A stretch of DNA of 64,000 bases from Lytechinus variegatus (taxonomy: Eukaryota > Echinodermata > Echinoidea > Temnopleuroida > Toxopneustidae). The notes beneath the pieces are model-generated. The model did no database searches, had not been told where the DNA came from, and saw nothing but the letters and a program-made list of their open reading frames with translations. Location: positions 27,793,462-27,857,461 of the forward strand of contig NC_054753.1 in NCBI RefSeq assembly GCF_018143015.1, written 5' to 3'. Below are positions 1-10,993 of the stretch, piece by piece; positions within the stretch are counted from its first letter, which is position 1; each line of letters begins with the position of its first letter. Both the position numbers and the translations under genes were made by a program.

Positions 1-713
1 GGAAATTCGCAGATATTGACAAACAGTCTAATTTGTAAATGCATGTGACTTGTAAGTACACGATTAAGTATACATCCTTATTGTGAATTATTTAGGCCAA
101 GACGAGGTTCATCGTGAGAGTACATCGTATTAAAGCATTTTGATTAAACAGAGATTTTTATCGTGTGAGCGGATACAGGCGGTTCGAGGAAAGTAAGCAA
201 ACCCATTCATGTATTTTCCAAAGATATATTTCTCTATCCGTTTTCAAATTTTTCAACAAAAAAAACATATAAGCCCGTGTTAAATATGACTATTTCAGGA
301 TACCTTCCACGTCAGTTTTAAAGTTACTCTGTGACTAAAGTGTTAAGAGATTATAATATATTCAACATTTATTTCATGGGGATGTAGACCTACTTTGTTA
401 AATTCTGTTAAAGATACATGTAAGAACAAGGAAAATCCTTAAATCAGTTTCTATGAGGAAATATGATTGAACTAGATCAACGTCGTTTGTCAACCCGGAA
501 GTAGTAGAGAAATTTTCTAAAGTATTCTAAAACATACATCATACATAGGGAAACATTAAAGGGATGGTCCAGGCTGGAGATATTCATATATGTATAAATA
601 GAATAAAATTCCCAGAGCAAAATGTTGAAAATTTGATTGAAATTGGATAACAAATAATGAAATTATTGAATTTTAAAGATTTGCACTATTCCGATGAAAC
701 AGTCCGGGCATGT
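1..713 (+). other. Unit A upstream flank of TRIM gene 1 (paralogous to 62378-63075)
   Basis: Non-coding DNA that aligns closely with 62378-63075 (unit C) and more loosely with about 50280-50700 (unit B). The A/C match stops at 713, where both copies read GTCCGGGCATGT and then diverge. A possible splice donor (GAAA|GTAAGC in A, GAAG|GTAAGC in C) lies near 193 and 62549, so a short 5' untranslated exon of the TRIM gene may end there. That exon is inference; no coding sequence is seen. Confidence 0.6.
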
Positions 714-1434
714 CTTCATGAATATTCATTAGATGGGCTGATGATGTCATATCCCCCACATGTTCTTTTCTATTTCATTATATGAATTTATGTTTATTCA
801 TATTTTTTCTACCAAGAATTAAAACGATTAGATTGACAACCGATTTAGTGCATTAGTTATTTATTGCTGCAACTTATTTTATCATAATAGAGACACATCA
901 TTTACAAATGTATGAAAAATGAAACATTTATGATTTCATGTAATAACATAAGAAAAAGAAAAGTAGGGGTGTGACACCATCAGCCCACCTAATGAATATT
1001 CATGGCCATTATGCCTCTCAAGGGGGGGGGGGAGGGGCACGGTCCAAATGTGCCCCCCTGGATCTGCCAGTGAGATGATGATGATGATAACAAAAGCTGG
1101 ATCTATAAAGCTTTTTTTCTGAAGATATAAAGCGCTGCTATTATTACACCGGCTTAAGCTGAGTCATAACCACTAGACCACGACGAATTGGATATTTTTT
1201 TCACACCCCTGCCCCCCGAAACCTAAGCTATGAGCTTCCTATAATACCCTGTATCAAAGTACATTCTCTAAAAACAAACGTGCGATAAAATATCACATTT
1301 CATGTTTAGCAAATATATAGATAATGTGGGTAAATAATTAGCAATAACTTATCTTTGAGATGACCCTGTTTTTTTTTATGAGAGTCAAAGGACATAAATG
1401 ATTTGCATATTTTTCATTGTCTTTTATTTTGCAG
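714..1434 (+). other. Non-coding stretch and probable 5' intron of TRIM gene 1, with G-rich repeat
   Basis: No coding sequence. An A-specific repeat with a G run (1022-1036, followed by a C-rich reverse match at 1051-1058) occupies about 714-1090 and is absent from unit C. The stretch ends in a good 3' splice site: a T-rich tract and TTTTGCAG with AG at 1433-1434. The paralog keeps an AG acceptor at 51600-51601. The TRIM coding exon therefore probably begins at 1435, with a 20-nt untranslated leader before the ATG. Confidence 0.5.
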
Positions 1435-1454
1435 TCTCATATAGAGTTTCCATC

Positions 1455-3281
1455 ATGGCTGACCCATTAAAAAATGTCATCTCCCAGAGTACGGAGTGTC
1501 CTGTATGTCTTTCTACCTTCACTGATCCCAAGATCCTGTCATGTTCTCACACTTTCTGCAAGACCTGTCTGGACAACCTCTTGGAGTGCCATGGCAATTA
1601 CCAAATCCGATGCCCTGTCTGCAGAGCTGTAACCCAGGTCCCAAACCAAGATGTCAGCAAACTACAGGTAAATCTTGCTTTGAAGAATCTAATAGAGGAC
1701 ATGAAGTGTCATCCTCAGATTTGCATGAGTTGTAAATCCGATGAAAAGTCCAGTGCTGCTGTCTACTGCCAAGACTGTGGCAAGTATCTCTGCACCACTT
1801 GCCTCAACGCCCACTCTCAATGGGGTGACTTCATTGATCATGAAGTCATAGCCATGAGTGAGATATTATCAGGGAAGGTGACGATACGTAGATACCGGAA
1901 ATGCAGGAAACACCCGAAAGAAGACGAGGAGTGTTTCTGTTCCAACTGTAGGAGATTCACATGCTTCAAGTGTGTTGTCATGGAACATAAAGACGAAGCT
2001 AGGCACCAGGTCATAGAGGCAGCTGCTTATGAGAACAGACACAGGGAGAGAATCAAAGACATAAAATCAAAGGTGGATGTGAAGCAAGCATGCTTTCAGA
2101 AGTACTTAGATTTCATCGATGATCAGACGAAGCTTGTTGGCAGTGCTAAGAAAGAGTGTATATATGATGTCAATAAGGCTTACAATGACACAGTCCGGCA
2201 ACTGACAGAGAGAAGAGACATTCTGCTTGGAGAAGTTAAGGAAAAGACTGAAGGAATAGAGAAAGAACTGGAAGGGATGAAGACATCGGCTCAGAAGTAC
2301 ATCACTCAGTTAACAACCATAGCTGACATGGTAATCAACAGAACAAAGATACCATTCGATATGGATACTTTGGCTGCACACGACACTCTCTGTGAGGAGA
2401 TACGAGAGGCCTTTGATCAAGAGGATCCTGACTACGAGAAGCCTAGGAAATCAAGCAAGAAAGGGAAAAGTGTCGGTTTTGAGAGACACGTTCGAAATGA
2501 CGAGCTAGACCTCGGTAAGATTGTTAACGTAGTTGCGAAGGACGTCGAACTGCCTACTAACGATAGCATGAATGTCATGGTTAATACTCCAGACGGTAGG
2601 ATGGCAGTAGGGTGCAAGGCAGGTGGTATCAACATCTTCTCTTCTGACGGCGAATTCCAACAGACAGTTCTCAACGATGTTTGTATTCGTGGGGTAGCGT
2701 TCCTCTCTGACGGTCGATGTATTGTGATCGATTATGAGAACGATATCACACTCTACACACCAGAATACGTAAAACTGAATGTAATGTTTGAATCTTTAGG
2801 TGTAGATGAAGGTGGATTTTCTAAACTCACTGTTGATGATGCTGATCTCATCTATGTGAGCTACAGAAAAGCCCAAAAGATCCTTGTATTTTCAGCAGCA
2901 GGTGGGCAAGCAGTCAGGGAGATACCATGCAATGGATATGAGCCACGACAAATCACTAGTTACGATGACTCTCTACTAATTGGAACAGGGAATACTTTAC
3001 GATTGATGGACAATGAAGGTGTTGTACAACATACATTAACCAAACCTGGTAGTTCAGTTCATGCTGCTGTATCTCAAGGTAATCTCATCCTGTTAGCCAC
3101 GATGAAGCATGAAGAAGGGTTAGTGAGTATTGACGAGTATACAAATGAGCTAACACCCATTCGAAACCTTGTTAATGATTACAAGATTGCAAAGCCTTGT
3201 AGAAATTGGTATTATCTCCAGCAATACCGATCAGGCGAGATCGCTTTCTGCACCCCGGATAGACTCTATATATTCTACTGA
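1455..3281 (+). CDS. TRIM family protein (RING, two B-boxes, coiled coil, propeller-like C-terminus), copy 1
   Basis: 608-residue protein in one coding exon. I take M at 1455 (MADPLKN) rather than 1398 because the upstream codons cross an apparent splice acceptor and the paralog diverges there. Seen: C3HC4 RING (C15, C18, C30, H32, C35, C38, C53, C56), B-box 1 (about 90-130), B-box 2 (C150, H153, C162, C165, C170, C173, H178, H184), a charged coiled coil (about 192-290), a basic linker (331-338), and a C-terminal half of repeated beta-rich units like an NHL/WD propeller. Known of the family: RING E3 ubiquitin ligases, with substrate or ligand binding by the C-terminal domain, often in innate immunity or RNA regulation. 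The substrate is unknown. A direct paralog lies at 51610-53439. A LINE has inserted 49 bp after the stop. TRIM identity is sure; the propeller is inferred from pattern. Confidence 0.93.
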   Translation: MADPLKNVISQSTECPVCLSTFTDPKILSCSHTFCKTCLDNLLECHGNYQIRCPVCRAVTQVPNQDVSKLQVNLALKNLIEDMKCHPQICMSCKSDEKSSAAVYCQDCGKYLCTTCLNAHSQWGDFIDHEVIAMSEILSGKVTIRRYRKCRKHPKEDEECFCSNCRRFTCFKCVVMEHKDEARHQVIEAAAYENRHRERIKDIKSKVDVKQACFQKYLDFIDDQTKLVGSAKKECIYDVNKAYNDTVRQLTERRDILLGEVKEKTEGIEKELEGMKTSAQKYITQLTTIADMVINRTKIPFDMDTLAAHDTLCEEIREAFDQEDPDYEKPRKSSKKGKSVGFERHVRNDELDLGKIVNVVAKDVELPTNDSMNVMVNTPDGRMAVGCKAGGINIFSSDGEFQQTVLNDVCIRGVAFLSDGRCIVIDYENDITLYTPEYVKLNVMFESLGVDEGGFSKLTVDDADLIYVSYRKAQKILVFSAAGGQAVREIPCNGYEPRQITSYDDSLLIGTGNTLRLMDNEGVVQHTLTKPGSSVHAAVSQGNLILLATMKHEEGLVSIDEYTNELTPIRNLVNDYKIAKPCRNWYYLQQYRSGEIAFCTPDRLYIFY

Positions 3282-3320
3282 TAATAATGGATCAACTTTA
3301 ATGCATTACAGTGTTACGGT

Positions 3321-3330
3321 ATCACTACAT
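3321..3330 (+). repeat. Target-site duplication, left copy (L1/Tx1 insertion)
   Basis: ATCACTACAT at 3321-3330 recurs exactly at 6665-6674 and brackets the LINE. The paralog at about 53478 has a single related site (ATCACTCTAT), so the 10-bp duplication arose on insertion. Confidence 0.9.
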
Positions 3331-6300
3331 ACATACCCGGAGTGGGTTCTGATCATTTGGCTATTATTTTAGAATTTAAGGTACAAGAAGAAACAAGATG
3401 TAATGCTATGAATTGGAAATTTAATAATACCCTATGCGACGATGAAGTGTTCTGTTCTGAAATGACGAAAAATTTAGATATGTGGATTAAAGATATTTCA
3501 CAATTTGATGATATGAGAATAGGTTGGGAATTTCTCAAGTATAATATTCGCCTATTTTCGCGTAAATACAGTATTGAAAAGGCACGGAAAAGGAAAGAAA
3601 GGCGAAGAGAACTGGAAAACAGGCTAAAAAGGTTGCAGTTTCTGTTGGATTCCGAGGGTGAAAAGCATGTTGAGGAATATAAAAAGATTGAAAGCGAATA
3701 TGAGTCTTATTTAGATTATATAACACAAGGTATCATATTAAGGTCTAAAGCAAATTGGATGGAATTTGGGGAGAAAAATACTAAATTTTTTCTTAATTTA
3801 GAAAAAGGCCACAAAAATAAATCATCAATTTTTAAGCTGAAGCAAGGTGATTCCATACTTACAGATATGAAAAATATTAATTCTGAAATAAAATCATTTT
3901 ATATAAAATCATTTTATACACAATTATATAAAAAGCCTAATGTCGACTCGAGGCAAAACTCCTTATTCTTAGGACAAGAAAATATTCCAAAGTTACCCTC
4001 GGACGCCAAGAGTAAATGTGACTTGCCGTTAACGTTAGAGGAATGTACATCATCCCTATTACTTATGTCAAAAAACAAGTCACCGGGAAACGACGGTTTA
4101 ACGGTTGAGTTCTATCGCAAATTCTGGGGTAAAATTGGACAGCTTTTGGTAGATAATCTTAACTACAGTTTTCAACAAGGTCAACTTTCTAGTTCACAAA
4201 GACAAGGTTTAATTACACTCATATCAAAGAAAGGTAAAGACAAAATGTTAATCGAAAATTACCGACCCATCACTCTAGTGAATGTTGATTTGAAAATTGG
4301 CTCTAAAGCACTTGCAGAAAGATTAAAGAAAGTTCTACCGGATTTGATTCACCCTGATCAGGTAGCATTTATAAAGGACAGATTTATTGGAGAAGCTGTC
4401 AGGACAGTTAAAGATGCTCTTTTCTTTTCCGAATTGAAAAATATCCCCGGAATATTATTAAGTTTGGACTTCCAAAAGGCGTTCGATTCACTAGATCATA
4501 CTTTTTTGTTGAATGTCCTCCGATCATTCAATTTTGGAGAAGGATTTTGTAATTTTATTAAAGTTTTATATACCAATTTAGAAAGTGCGGTAATGAATCG
4601 GGGTCTGTCATCGGGTTATTTTCCCGTTGAAAGAGGTGTTAGACAGGGGGACCCATTGAGTCCTTATCTGTTTGTTTTAGCTATAGAAACATTTGCTATA
4701 AATATTCGTGAAAATAAGACAATACATGGTTTAAAAATATCTGACAATTTAGAATTGAAATTGTCGATGTACGCGGACGACATAACGGTTTTCCTTTCAG
4801 ACAATATTTCATTTAGACATATTTTGAATACACTTCAGAATTTCCGAAAGGAATCATCACTCTCTATCAATATTTTCAAAACAAAGGCAATGTGGATAGG
4901 AGCCTGTAAAGATAATCAACATTCACTAGAGAATATTCAGTTTGAGAAGTCTTTGACAATTCTTGGAGTAGATATAGCACATTCACCCAATGTTTTTTCT
5001 TTACAATTGCAAAGAACACTTGATGAAATTAGAGTACAATTGAATTTATGGAAAGCTCGTCATTTATCCTTAATAGGCAAAATACAAATTGTCAAAACCT
5101 TTGCTTTTTCGCAATTACTTTACCTTGCAAGTCTGTCAAAAATCCCAGATTATTATATAAAAGAAGTTAATAAGTTAGTTTTTGGGTTCATTTGGAACGG
5201 CCCTGACAGGATCAAAAGGGAGATACTTGTTAAGCAGTATGAAGATGGGGGGCTCAAAATGATTTGTTTAAAATCTCTTTTACAAGTGCAAAAAGTCAAG
5301 TGGATACAGAGAGTTTTTACATCCAATTCTAAGGGATGGAAGATTATTTTGTTGACATTGCTTCAAAATGTAGGTGGTGACTTTATATTTCATTGTAATT
5401 ATGATCTTAATATTTTAAACTTGACAATTCCTGAATGGTATAAAGATGTCATGATTAGTTGGAGCACAGTATTTCAGAAAAACATTAAAATATGTGATCA
5501 AATACTATGGAATAACAGATGTATATTACAAAATGGAAAATCTTTTTATAAGCCAGAGATAAAAAACAAAGGTTTTGTTAAGGTGTCACATATGTTGGAT
5601 GAGTATGGCAGACCATTAAGATGGAAAGATGCCAAAAATAAAGGCTTAACATTTGTTGAATACTTTCTGCTTCTCGACTGTTACAAGTTTATGCCATCAA
5701 AATGGAAATTATTTTTTCTATCTCAAAATTTTCATCCCATTCTTGACAACACTTCATCGATTCCAACTTTAACTATTGATGACATCACCAGAGAAGTAAC
5801 AGGTGTACCAAAGTATATATTTTACACATTTTTTATGAAGGAAAATAACCCATCAATTTCAAATATATTTACACGTTTAAAAGACACCTATGGGTTTCAA
5901 CAAGAAGAAGTAAGAGAACTTTTAAAACTACCTCTACGTACTACTATAGATACGAGACTTCGAGCTTTACAATTCAAGATTCTTAATAATTTGATTCCTA
6001 CCAAGGTTTGGTTATTCCGTATTAAAAAGGTAACGGATACACTCTGTACATTTTGTAAAGAATCACCAGAAACTCTAGTGCATCTTTTTTATTCTTGCCA
6101 TGTTGTTAACCAATTTTGGAATAATGTTGGTACACTCTTTGCTTCACTAGATCTTCCTGATTTCCTCTTAGAAAGTTATGTTCTTTTTGGTATCTGTAAG
6201 CCCCAAATTCCCAGAAATATATTTATATTGAACTTTCTGCTCCTGTCAGGTAAACAATATATTTTTAGATGCCGATGTGACGAAACAAAACCTACTCTCT

Positions 6301-6664
6301 CCCATTTTTGTAACTTTCTTTTATCATTTGAAACTGTTGAACATACCATTGCACAAAGGAAATGCAAATTAGAAAAACATGATGGCAAGTGGGCTATCAT
6401 TCTGAATACTTTAAAGAGGCGATAAAGCAGAAGGCTATTTTGTTATGTTTATTTTTTTTATAGGCCAAGTGCCTGAATTTTTTTTTTGTTGTTGTTATTG
6501 TTGTAAACAAACATATTTTTTCTTATTTTATACTATTTTGTATGTTAGACATGTTATTTTATATGCCAACGTCATCTGAACTTTAATATGTGATCCATTA
6601 TACCATGAATGTTTTGTTATGTATATTTTGATGAAAAGGATCAATAAAACTTGAATTACAAAAA
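3331..6664 (+). mobile_element. 5'-truncated L1/Tx1-type LINE inserted in the TRIM copy 1 3' flank
   Basis: A non-LTR retrotransposon, 3.33 kb, bounded by perfect 10-bp target-site duplications. It keeps only the last residues of the endonuclease domain (GSDHLAI), then a full reverse transcriptase and C-terminal region, a 3' UTR, AATAAA at 6643-6648 and a short A-rich tail. The 5' truncation and TSD are typical of target-primed reverse transcription. The element lies in the same orientation as the TRIM gene and only 49 bp after its stop codon, so its polyadenylation signal could end TRIM transcripts. It is absent from the paralogous site in unit B, so it is younger than the duplication. Confidence 0.95.
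3333..6425 (+). CDS. LINE ORF2 remnant: reverse transcriptase (L1/Tx1 clade), 5'-truncated
   Basis: An open frame of about 1030 codons with no stop. It begins inside the element where the 5' end was lost, so the GTG at 3342 is not a true start. Seen in order: end of the AP endonuclease (SDH motif), a basic helical region, RT fingers and palm (SPGNDGL, then NYRPITLVN at about 4257-4283), LSLDFQKAFDSLDH, the RQGDPLSPY block, catalytic YADD at 4770-4781, thumb, and a C-terminal CTFC...H...C zinc knuckle near 6045-6100. FGFIWNG...GGLKM is typical of L1/Tx1-like RTs. It cannot move alone because the endonuclease is missing, but the unbroken remainder points to recent insertion. Confidence 0.9.
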   Translation: MPGVGSDHLAIILEFKVQEETRCNAMNWKFNNTLCDDEVFCSEMTKNLDMWIKDISQFDDMRIGWEFLKYNIRLFSRKYSIEKARKRKERRRELENRLKRLQFLLDSEGEKHVEEYKKIESEYESYLDYITQGIILRSKANWMEFGEKNTKFFLNLEKGHKNKSSIFKLKQGDSILTDMKNINSEIKSFYIKSFYTQLYKKPNVDSRQNSLFLGQENIPKLPSDAKSKCDLPLTLEECTSSLLLMSKNKSPGNDGLTVEFYRKFWGKIGQLLVDNLNYSFQQGQLSSSQRQGLITLISKKGKDKMLIENYRPITLVNVDLKIGSKALAERLKKVLPDLIHPDQVAFIKDRFIGEAVRTVKDALFFSELKNIPGILLSLDFQKAFDSLDHTFLLNVLRSFNFGEGFCNFIKVLYTNLESAVMNRGLSSGYFPVERGVRQGDPLSPYLFVLAIETFAINIRENKTIHGLKISDNLELKLSMYADDITVFLSDNISFRHILNTLQNFRKESSLSINIFKTKAMWIGACKDNQHSLENIQFEKSLTILGVDIAHSPNVFSLQLQRTLDEIRVQLNLWKARHLSLIGKIQIVKTFAFSQLLYLASLSKIPDYYIKEVNKLVFGFIWNGPDRIKREILVKQYEDGGLKMICLKSLLQVQKVKWIQRVFTSNSKGWKIILLTLLQNVGGDFIFHCNYDLNILNLTIPEWYKDVMISWSTVFQKNIKICDQILWNNRCILQNGKSFYKPEIKNKGFVKVSHMLDEYGRPLRWKDAKNKGLTFVEYFLLLDCYKFMPSKWKLFFLSQNFHPILDNTSSIPTLTIDDITREVTGVPKYIFYTFFMKENNPSISNIFTRLKDTYGFQQEEVRELLKLPLRTTIDTRLRALQFKILNNLIPTKVWLFRIKKVTDTLCTFCKESPETLVHLFYSCHVVNQFWNNVGTLFASLDLPDFLLESYVLFGICKPQIPRNIFILNFLLLSGKQYIFRCRCDETKPTLSHFCNFLLSFETVEHTIAQRKCKLEKHDGKWAIILNTLKRR

Positions 6665-6674
6665 ATCACTACAT
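6665..6674 (+). repeat. Target-site duplication, right copy (L1/Tx1 insertion)
   Basis: ATCACTACAT directly follows the A-rich LINE tail and matches 3321-3330 exactly. The host sequence resumes with a G-rich run, as in the paralog after about 53487. Confidence 0.9.
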
Positions 6675-7655
6675 ATCGAGGAGGGGGGAGGGGGTCATAT
6701 CCACTGAATTGTCCCCCTAGCTTTTTAATGTTATAATTTAAACGGATTTATACAAATCATTTAATTATACCTTTGAAGTCAAGAACTTCGTTTTGTTTAG
6801 TTAATATATATAATAATATTTTTTTATATCAATCGAATTCCCGCATTACGAGTCAACTACTTAGTAGAATATTGATGGGTTTGAATTCAGTGTACTCGAA
6901 TTGGCTTAGCTTAGTTTAGTTCCTAGGGGGTGTTTCACAAAGATTTGATTTAATTGATCAGATATCACCAATGCTGTACGAACATGAAATCAAGACACAT
7001 TTTTTTCTTTTGTCATGTTTCTGCTGGTTTATTTGAAAATGCAAAGGCAACGTGGTACAACAGTTTAGGCAAGGGAGATCGAAAAAGTTTAGAATATTGT
7101 AATTGAAAAGACACAAGCAACCACAACCAAGGACACAATCATATTGACAACATGCAGTTAACTTGAAACAGTTTGTCTTCGTCGACCTGAGGTCGTAACC
7201 ATTTTGTATTGCACTCCCTGGACTACTCCATAGAATAGACTCTTCTATTCAATGTAGGTAATTGTACATGTGATGTGTATACATTTAAAAAATTACCATG
7301 GACATAACACGAGGAATGGTTCAATTTATTGACTTAATGATAAATGTTTAGAAAAACTTCTTGTTTACATTGAATGTCTACAATTATCTCAAATTACCTC
7401 CCTAAAATGATAAATCGGTTAAAAACGATCACACTTTGAAATAGTCAGCATTTTCCAGTCTTTACTCTTTAACCCAAAAGTATCTTTGCGAGTGACTATA
7501 ATGCGTTTAGTTCTAGCAAAAAGTTTATTGCAATGTATATTTCGACACAACCTCGCGTCTTCTTCGGAGATACGGAACTTAATGCATTATCTTGCAAAGA
7601 TGAACTCTGTCTCTTCATCTTTATCCAACACACGGAATTTGATATCGTGATACAC
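6675..7655. other. Non-coding TRIM copy 1 downstream flank (paralogous to about 53490-54350)
   Basis: AT-rich DNA that aligns in order with unit B, for example the GTCTTCGTCGACCTGAGG block at about 7169 and 53846. No coding sequence, RNA gene or TIR element is recognised. Confidence 0.6.

Positions 7656-7660
<5 letters not shown>

Positions 7661-7692
<32 letters not shown>
7661..7692. repeat. (TA)n microsatellite
   Basis: About 16 uninterrupted TA units. It sits at the left edge of an A-specific stretch that is absent from unit B. Confidence 0.95.
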
Positions 7693-7697
<5 letters not shown>

Positions 7698-7795
7698 GCA
7701 AAGAAATGGATGAAGAGAACAATGGTAGACGTAGCTTAAATCAAGGTTCCCCAGAGCTATCTACCCTTTTGAAAAATTGGTTATGCCGAAAAAAT

Positions 7796-7866
7796 GTCTC
7801 TGCCGGGAATCGAACCCGGGCTCCCAGCTTTGAACGCCGGTGCCTTAATCACAAGACCACAGAGAC
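7796..7866 (-). tRNA. tRNA-like gene with a UCA (opal) anticodon, probably a tRNA-Glu-related pseudogene
   Basis: The minus strand folds into a 71-nt cloverleaf: a perfect 7-bp acceptor (GTCTCTG/CAGAGAC), a 3-bp D stem, an anticodon stem CCGGC/GCTGG with loop GTTCAAA, a 4-nt variable loop, and a perfect T arm CCGGG/TTCGATT/CCCGG containing an exact B box. A T6 Pol III terminator follows at 7789-7794. Sequence is closest to tRNA-Glu, but the loop places UCA at 34-36. The D loop lacks the usual GG and the A box is weak, so this is more likely a pseudogene or a SINE head than a working suppressor. It is missing from the matching part of unit B. Confidence 0.5.
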
Positions 7867-8084
7867 GGGCTAGTGGCTAGGCCGACCGAGATCCGATTGA
7901 CTGTCAGAAAGACAGATTTTCGACAATATACATGATATACCAATTACCTTTGTCGGGTGAAGGTGGGTTTTGAACAAAGACAAGCCGTCATGCCTCAGCT
8001 GGATCAAAGCTATTGCTTCGATACAGTACACGTATGTGAGAAAGTATACAAATGTGTGAAGCTATACATGTACAACAGCTTGCT

Positions 8085-8392
8085 AAAATCCAGTTAATGT
8101 TTTTTGCCAACATTTTTTTTTTATCTAAAGCCTCAAATTTTCGACGATATATCCTTCGTCTTCTTAATCAGAGGAAGCATCCTGAGACAGACGTTGTTAT
8201 AACTTGCTGAGAATGCGATCCTTTCACGTAAATAACAATAGTCATAGTAACGTATGTTTTGTGATGATCAAATTGTGATTATGATTGATCTGGTCATTGT
8301 CATTTACTCCTGAAGAAGACGAAGGATATATCGTCGAAAATTTGAGGCTTTAGATAAAAAAAAATGTTGGCAAAAAACATTAACTGGATTTT
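8085..8392. mobile_element. Foldback MITE with about 80-bp terminal inverted repeats
   Basis: The left arm (8085-8165) and right arm (about 8313-8392) are nearly perfect reverse complements and share AAAATCCAGTTAATG at the tips and TCGACGATATATCCTTCGTC inside. Unit B carries the same element at 54451-54778, so it predates the duplication. The B copy has a longer left arm. Non-coding. Confidence 0.85.
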
Positions 8393-10109
8393 ATGCATAT
8401 ATCATATGAAATTATGAACTCTATATCCAACAGGTAGGCCTAGTGCTATGATTGTTATTTTGAAATCTTCCCTGTGAGTAGTAAATAGCGGATGCGTATA
8501 TAATTCTTGATTATGCACGTGACACATGCACCTTTCCCTTTTCTTCTCTATGCGTTTTAAGTTGCAGGGATTTTAAAGAAATCAAGATGGACTTTAGTTG
8601 GGACCAATCGAGTTCTGGATTTAGTATGAATACATTTAATTTAGCTTTCAATCTAATTATAATTTGAATCCGTTGTGATTTAACAATAAATTTGTAGGAA
8701 TGGTCTCGAACTACAGTTCGTCTGGATTTATTTCAAATCCCTGCAATGTAGAGTGAAGGTTTCAGGATTTTCTTGTTACGTAAATGCGCAAGACTTGCTT
8801 GATGGAGTTTGTAGCTGTGTAGTGTTTTTATTAAGTATATTTAGCTTATCATCATACTTAAGTAAGGATCAAAATGAAAATAAGACGCCTCGGCTTTCAT
8901 GAGCTATCCTTTCAAGGCATTTTATACTTTAAATCTTATATCTGTATTAGTAATGCATGACGAATGAAATCAGTAAATCAATGTGATACAAGTAAAATAA
9001 ACTGGTGTATATATCATTGTATATATCATATGAAATTACGAAGTAAGTAACCATCGCATATTATAATTATAAATGTTATTTTAATGTTTTCTGTAAATTC
9101 TCTCCGTTGGGTATATGTCTTGATTTTACGCATTTACACGTCTTTGTCTTTTTCTATAAATTTTACGATTTTCTTGTTAGTTTAGTGATCAAGATTGATT
9201 TAATTGAAGAAGTGTGTAGCCGTACTTGTATTTTTTAAAGTAAATGTTGCTCGTAACGTTACTTAGGTAAGGAAGCCATTAGAACTATGCTATATCGAAT
9301 TTCATGAGCTATCATGTTAAGGTTATGTTACACTTTAAATCTTACATGTATATTTGTTATATGTTTCCTGTTAATAAAATCAATCTCGTAAAATATACTA
9401 GACGATATATATTAGCATACCACACTAATTTCAGTTTACCACAGATATATTAAATGTACCACCATATCATAATGAAGTTATGAGCTATATAACTATATAA
9501 AACCAACACCCTGTAAATAGTATATTGTCCATTGCGTACACATACGATTAATTTCAAACACGTCTTTGTCTCCTTTCTATAAGTTTTACAACTTCCTGTT
9601 ACTTTAGTGCTCAATATTTGTTTGATGTATTTACTAGCTGCATTTATATGTTACATTCAGCTTGTTTGGGCTTGTTATCAGTTACTTAGGGTAGACTCCA
9701 TTAAAATTAAGCCTTTTTAGCATTCATGGGTTATCCTTTTAAGGTATTTTGGTACTCTATATCTTATATTTTTATTTGATATGTTATGCCTGGCCAATAG
9801 AATTAGTCAATCAATATATTAAGATAAATTTGTGTGATTAAACATGCTATCGTATTTTCGTTTTATCTCATATCCTTGTACATGAATATAATATGAAGTT
9901 ATGAAAAATTAATATAGTAAACGTGTATCGTAATTTTGATGTTTTCATCTTTTGTTTTATTTTCAGAATATCTTCTGTAAATATTATATTATCTTTTGAA
10001 TTATGCTTTGATTTCACACATTTTACACTTTTTTTCTAAAAGTTTTTCCGATTGTCTTGTTACTTAAGTGTTCAAAATTTGTGCACAAGACGTATTTTGC
10101 AGCAGTCCT
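8393..10109. other. Non-coding flank of unit A with a gene-conversion-like tract (9181-9920)
   Basis: No coding sequence seen. The stretch aligns to about 54779-54920 plus 57936-59520 in unit B. Within it, 9181-9920 matches 58591-59330 at constant offset with one mismatch that I can find (near 9284). The sequence on both sides differs every 20-30 bp with small indels. Confidence 0.7.
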
Positions 10110-10222
10110 GGGGCCCGTAACACAAAGCTTGGTAATCATCGTAGAATACGTTTTTACGATTGATTGCATTGACTACAATGTACTATCGATCATGAAATCA
10201 AGCTAACCTCTGTGTTACGAGA
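10110..10222. mobile_element. Small MITE, 'GGGCCCGTAACACAAAG' family, copy in unit A
   Basis: The ends GGGCCCGTAACACAAAGCTT and CTGTGTTACGAG are inverted repeats. Related copies lie at 59521-59647, which keeps a longer right arm, and at 48292-48420. Non-coding. Confidence 0.75.
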
Positions 10223-10894
10223 TTCCTTAGTGTTTTTATCAATATATTTTGCGTACCATCAGTTACATTAGTTTCATCCCATTGGAATTTAAGCTATATA
10301 TCGGCTTTCATGTGATATCATGTCCAGTTATTTTTATACTCTAAATTTTATACTTCTATTTCTTACGTTACGCCTAGCGAATATAATCAACTAATCAATC
10401 AGATGAAATAAACTAGTGTATAAACAAACTACCGTTGAAACAGTATTTCCTTTCTTGTTGAAGTTGTGATTACGAAAGAAATGTTGACCATTGTAATACT
10501 TTATCGAAATGAGATATTAAACATATTTCACATGAAGAATTCCCAATTTAGACACCACCTCACTATCTGGTTTTAAAAAAAAACGTCATGATGCTGGTTA
10601 CCTGTACAACATCTTTATAATGCAAAATTATTATCAATAATTATTACTTTAATAATAATTACTTTACTGTTTTAATTTTGACATCACAATGGGAAATGAT
10701 TGCGACGTGTGCACTCTTCTGTTGCAATGAGTGTATATTATTATTTTTATACAATTTCAATTTGTCAGGACCATTGGGTGACTGGTATAGTATTATGTAA
10801 TTTATGGTAATTCTTCTATTTCCTTCTATTTCAAAACGTACATAACAAACCATTTACAATTTGAGATAGATCATTAAGAAAATATCAATAACGT

Positions 10895-10993
<99 letters not shown>

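Noticed and set aside
1398-1454. N-terminal extension of TRIM copy 1 from the upstream ATG
   Set aside because: It crosses a likely splice acceptor and the matching residues in copy 2 differ. Homology starts at the MAD methionine.
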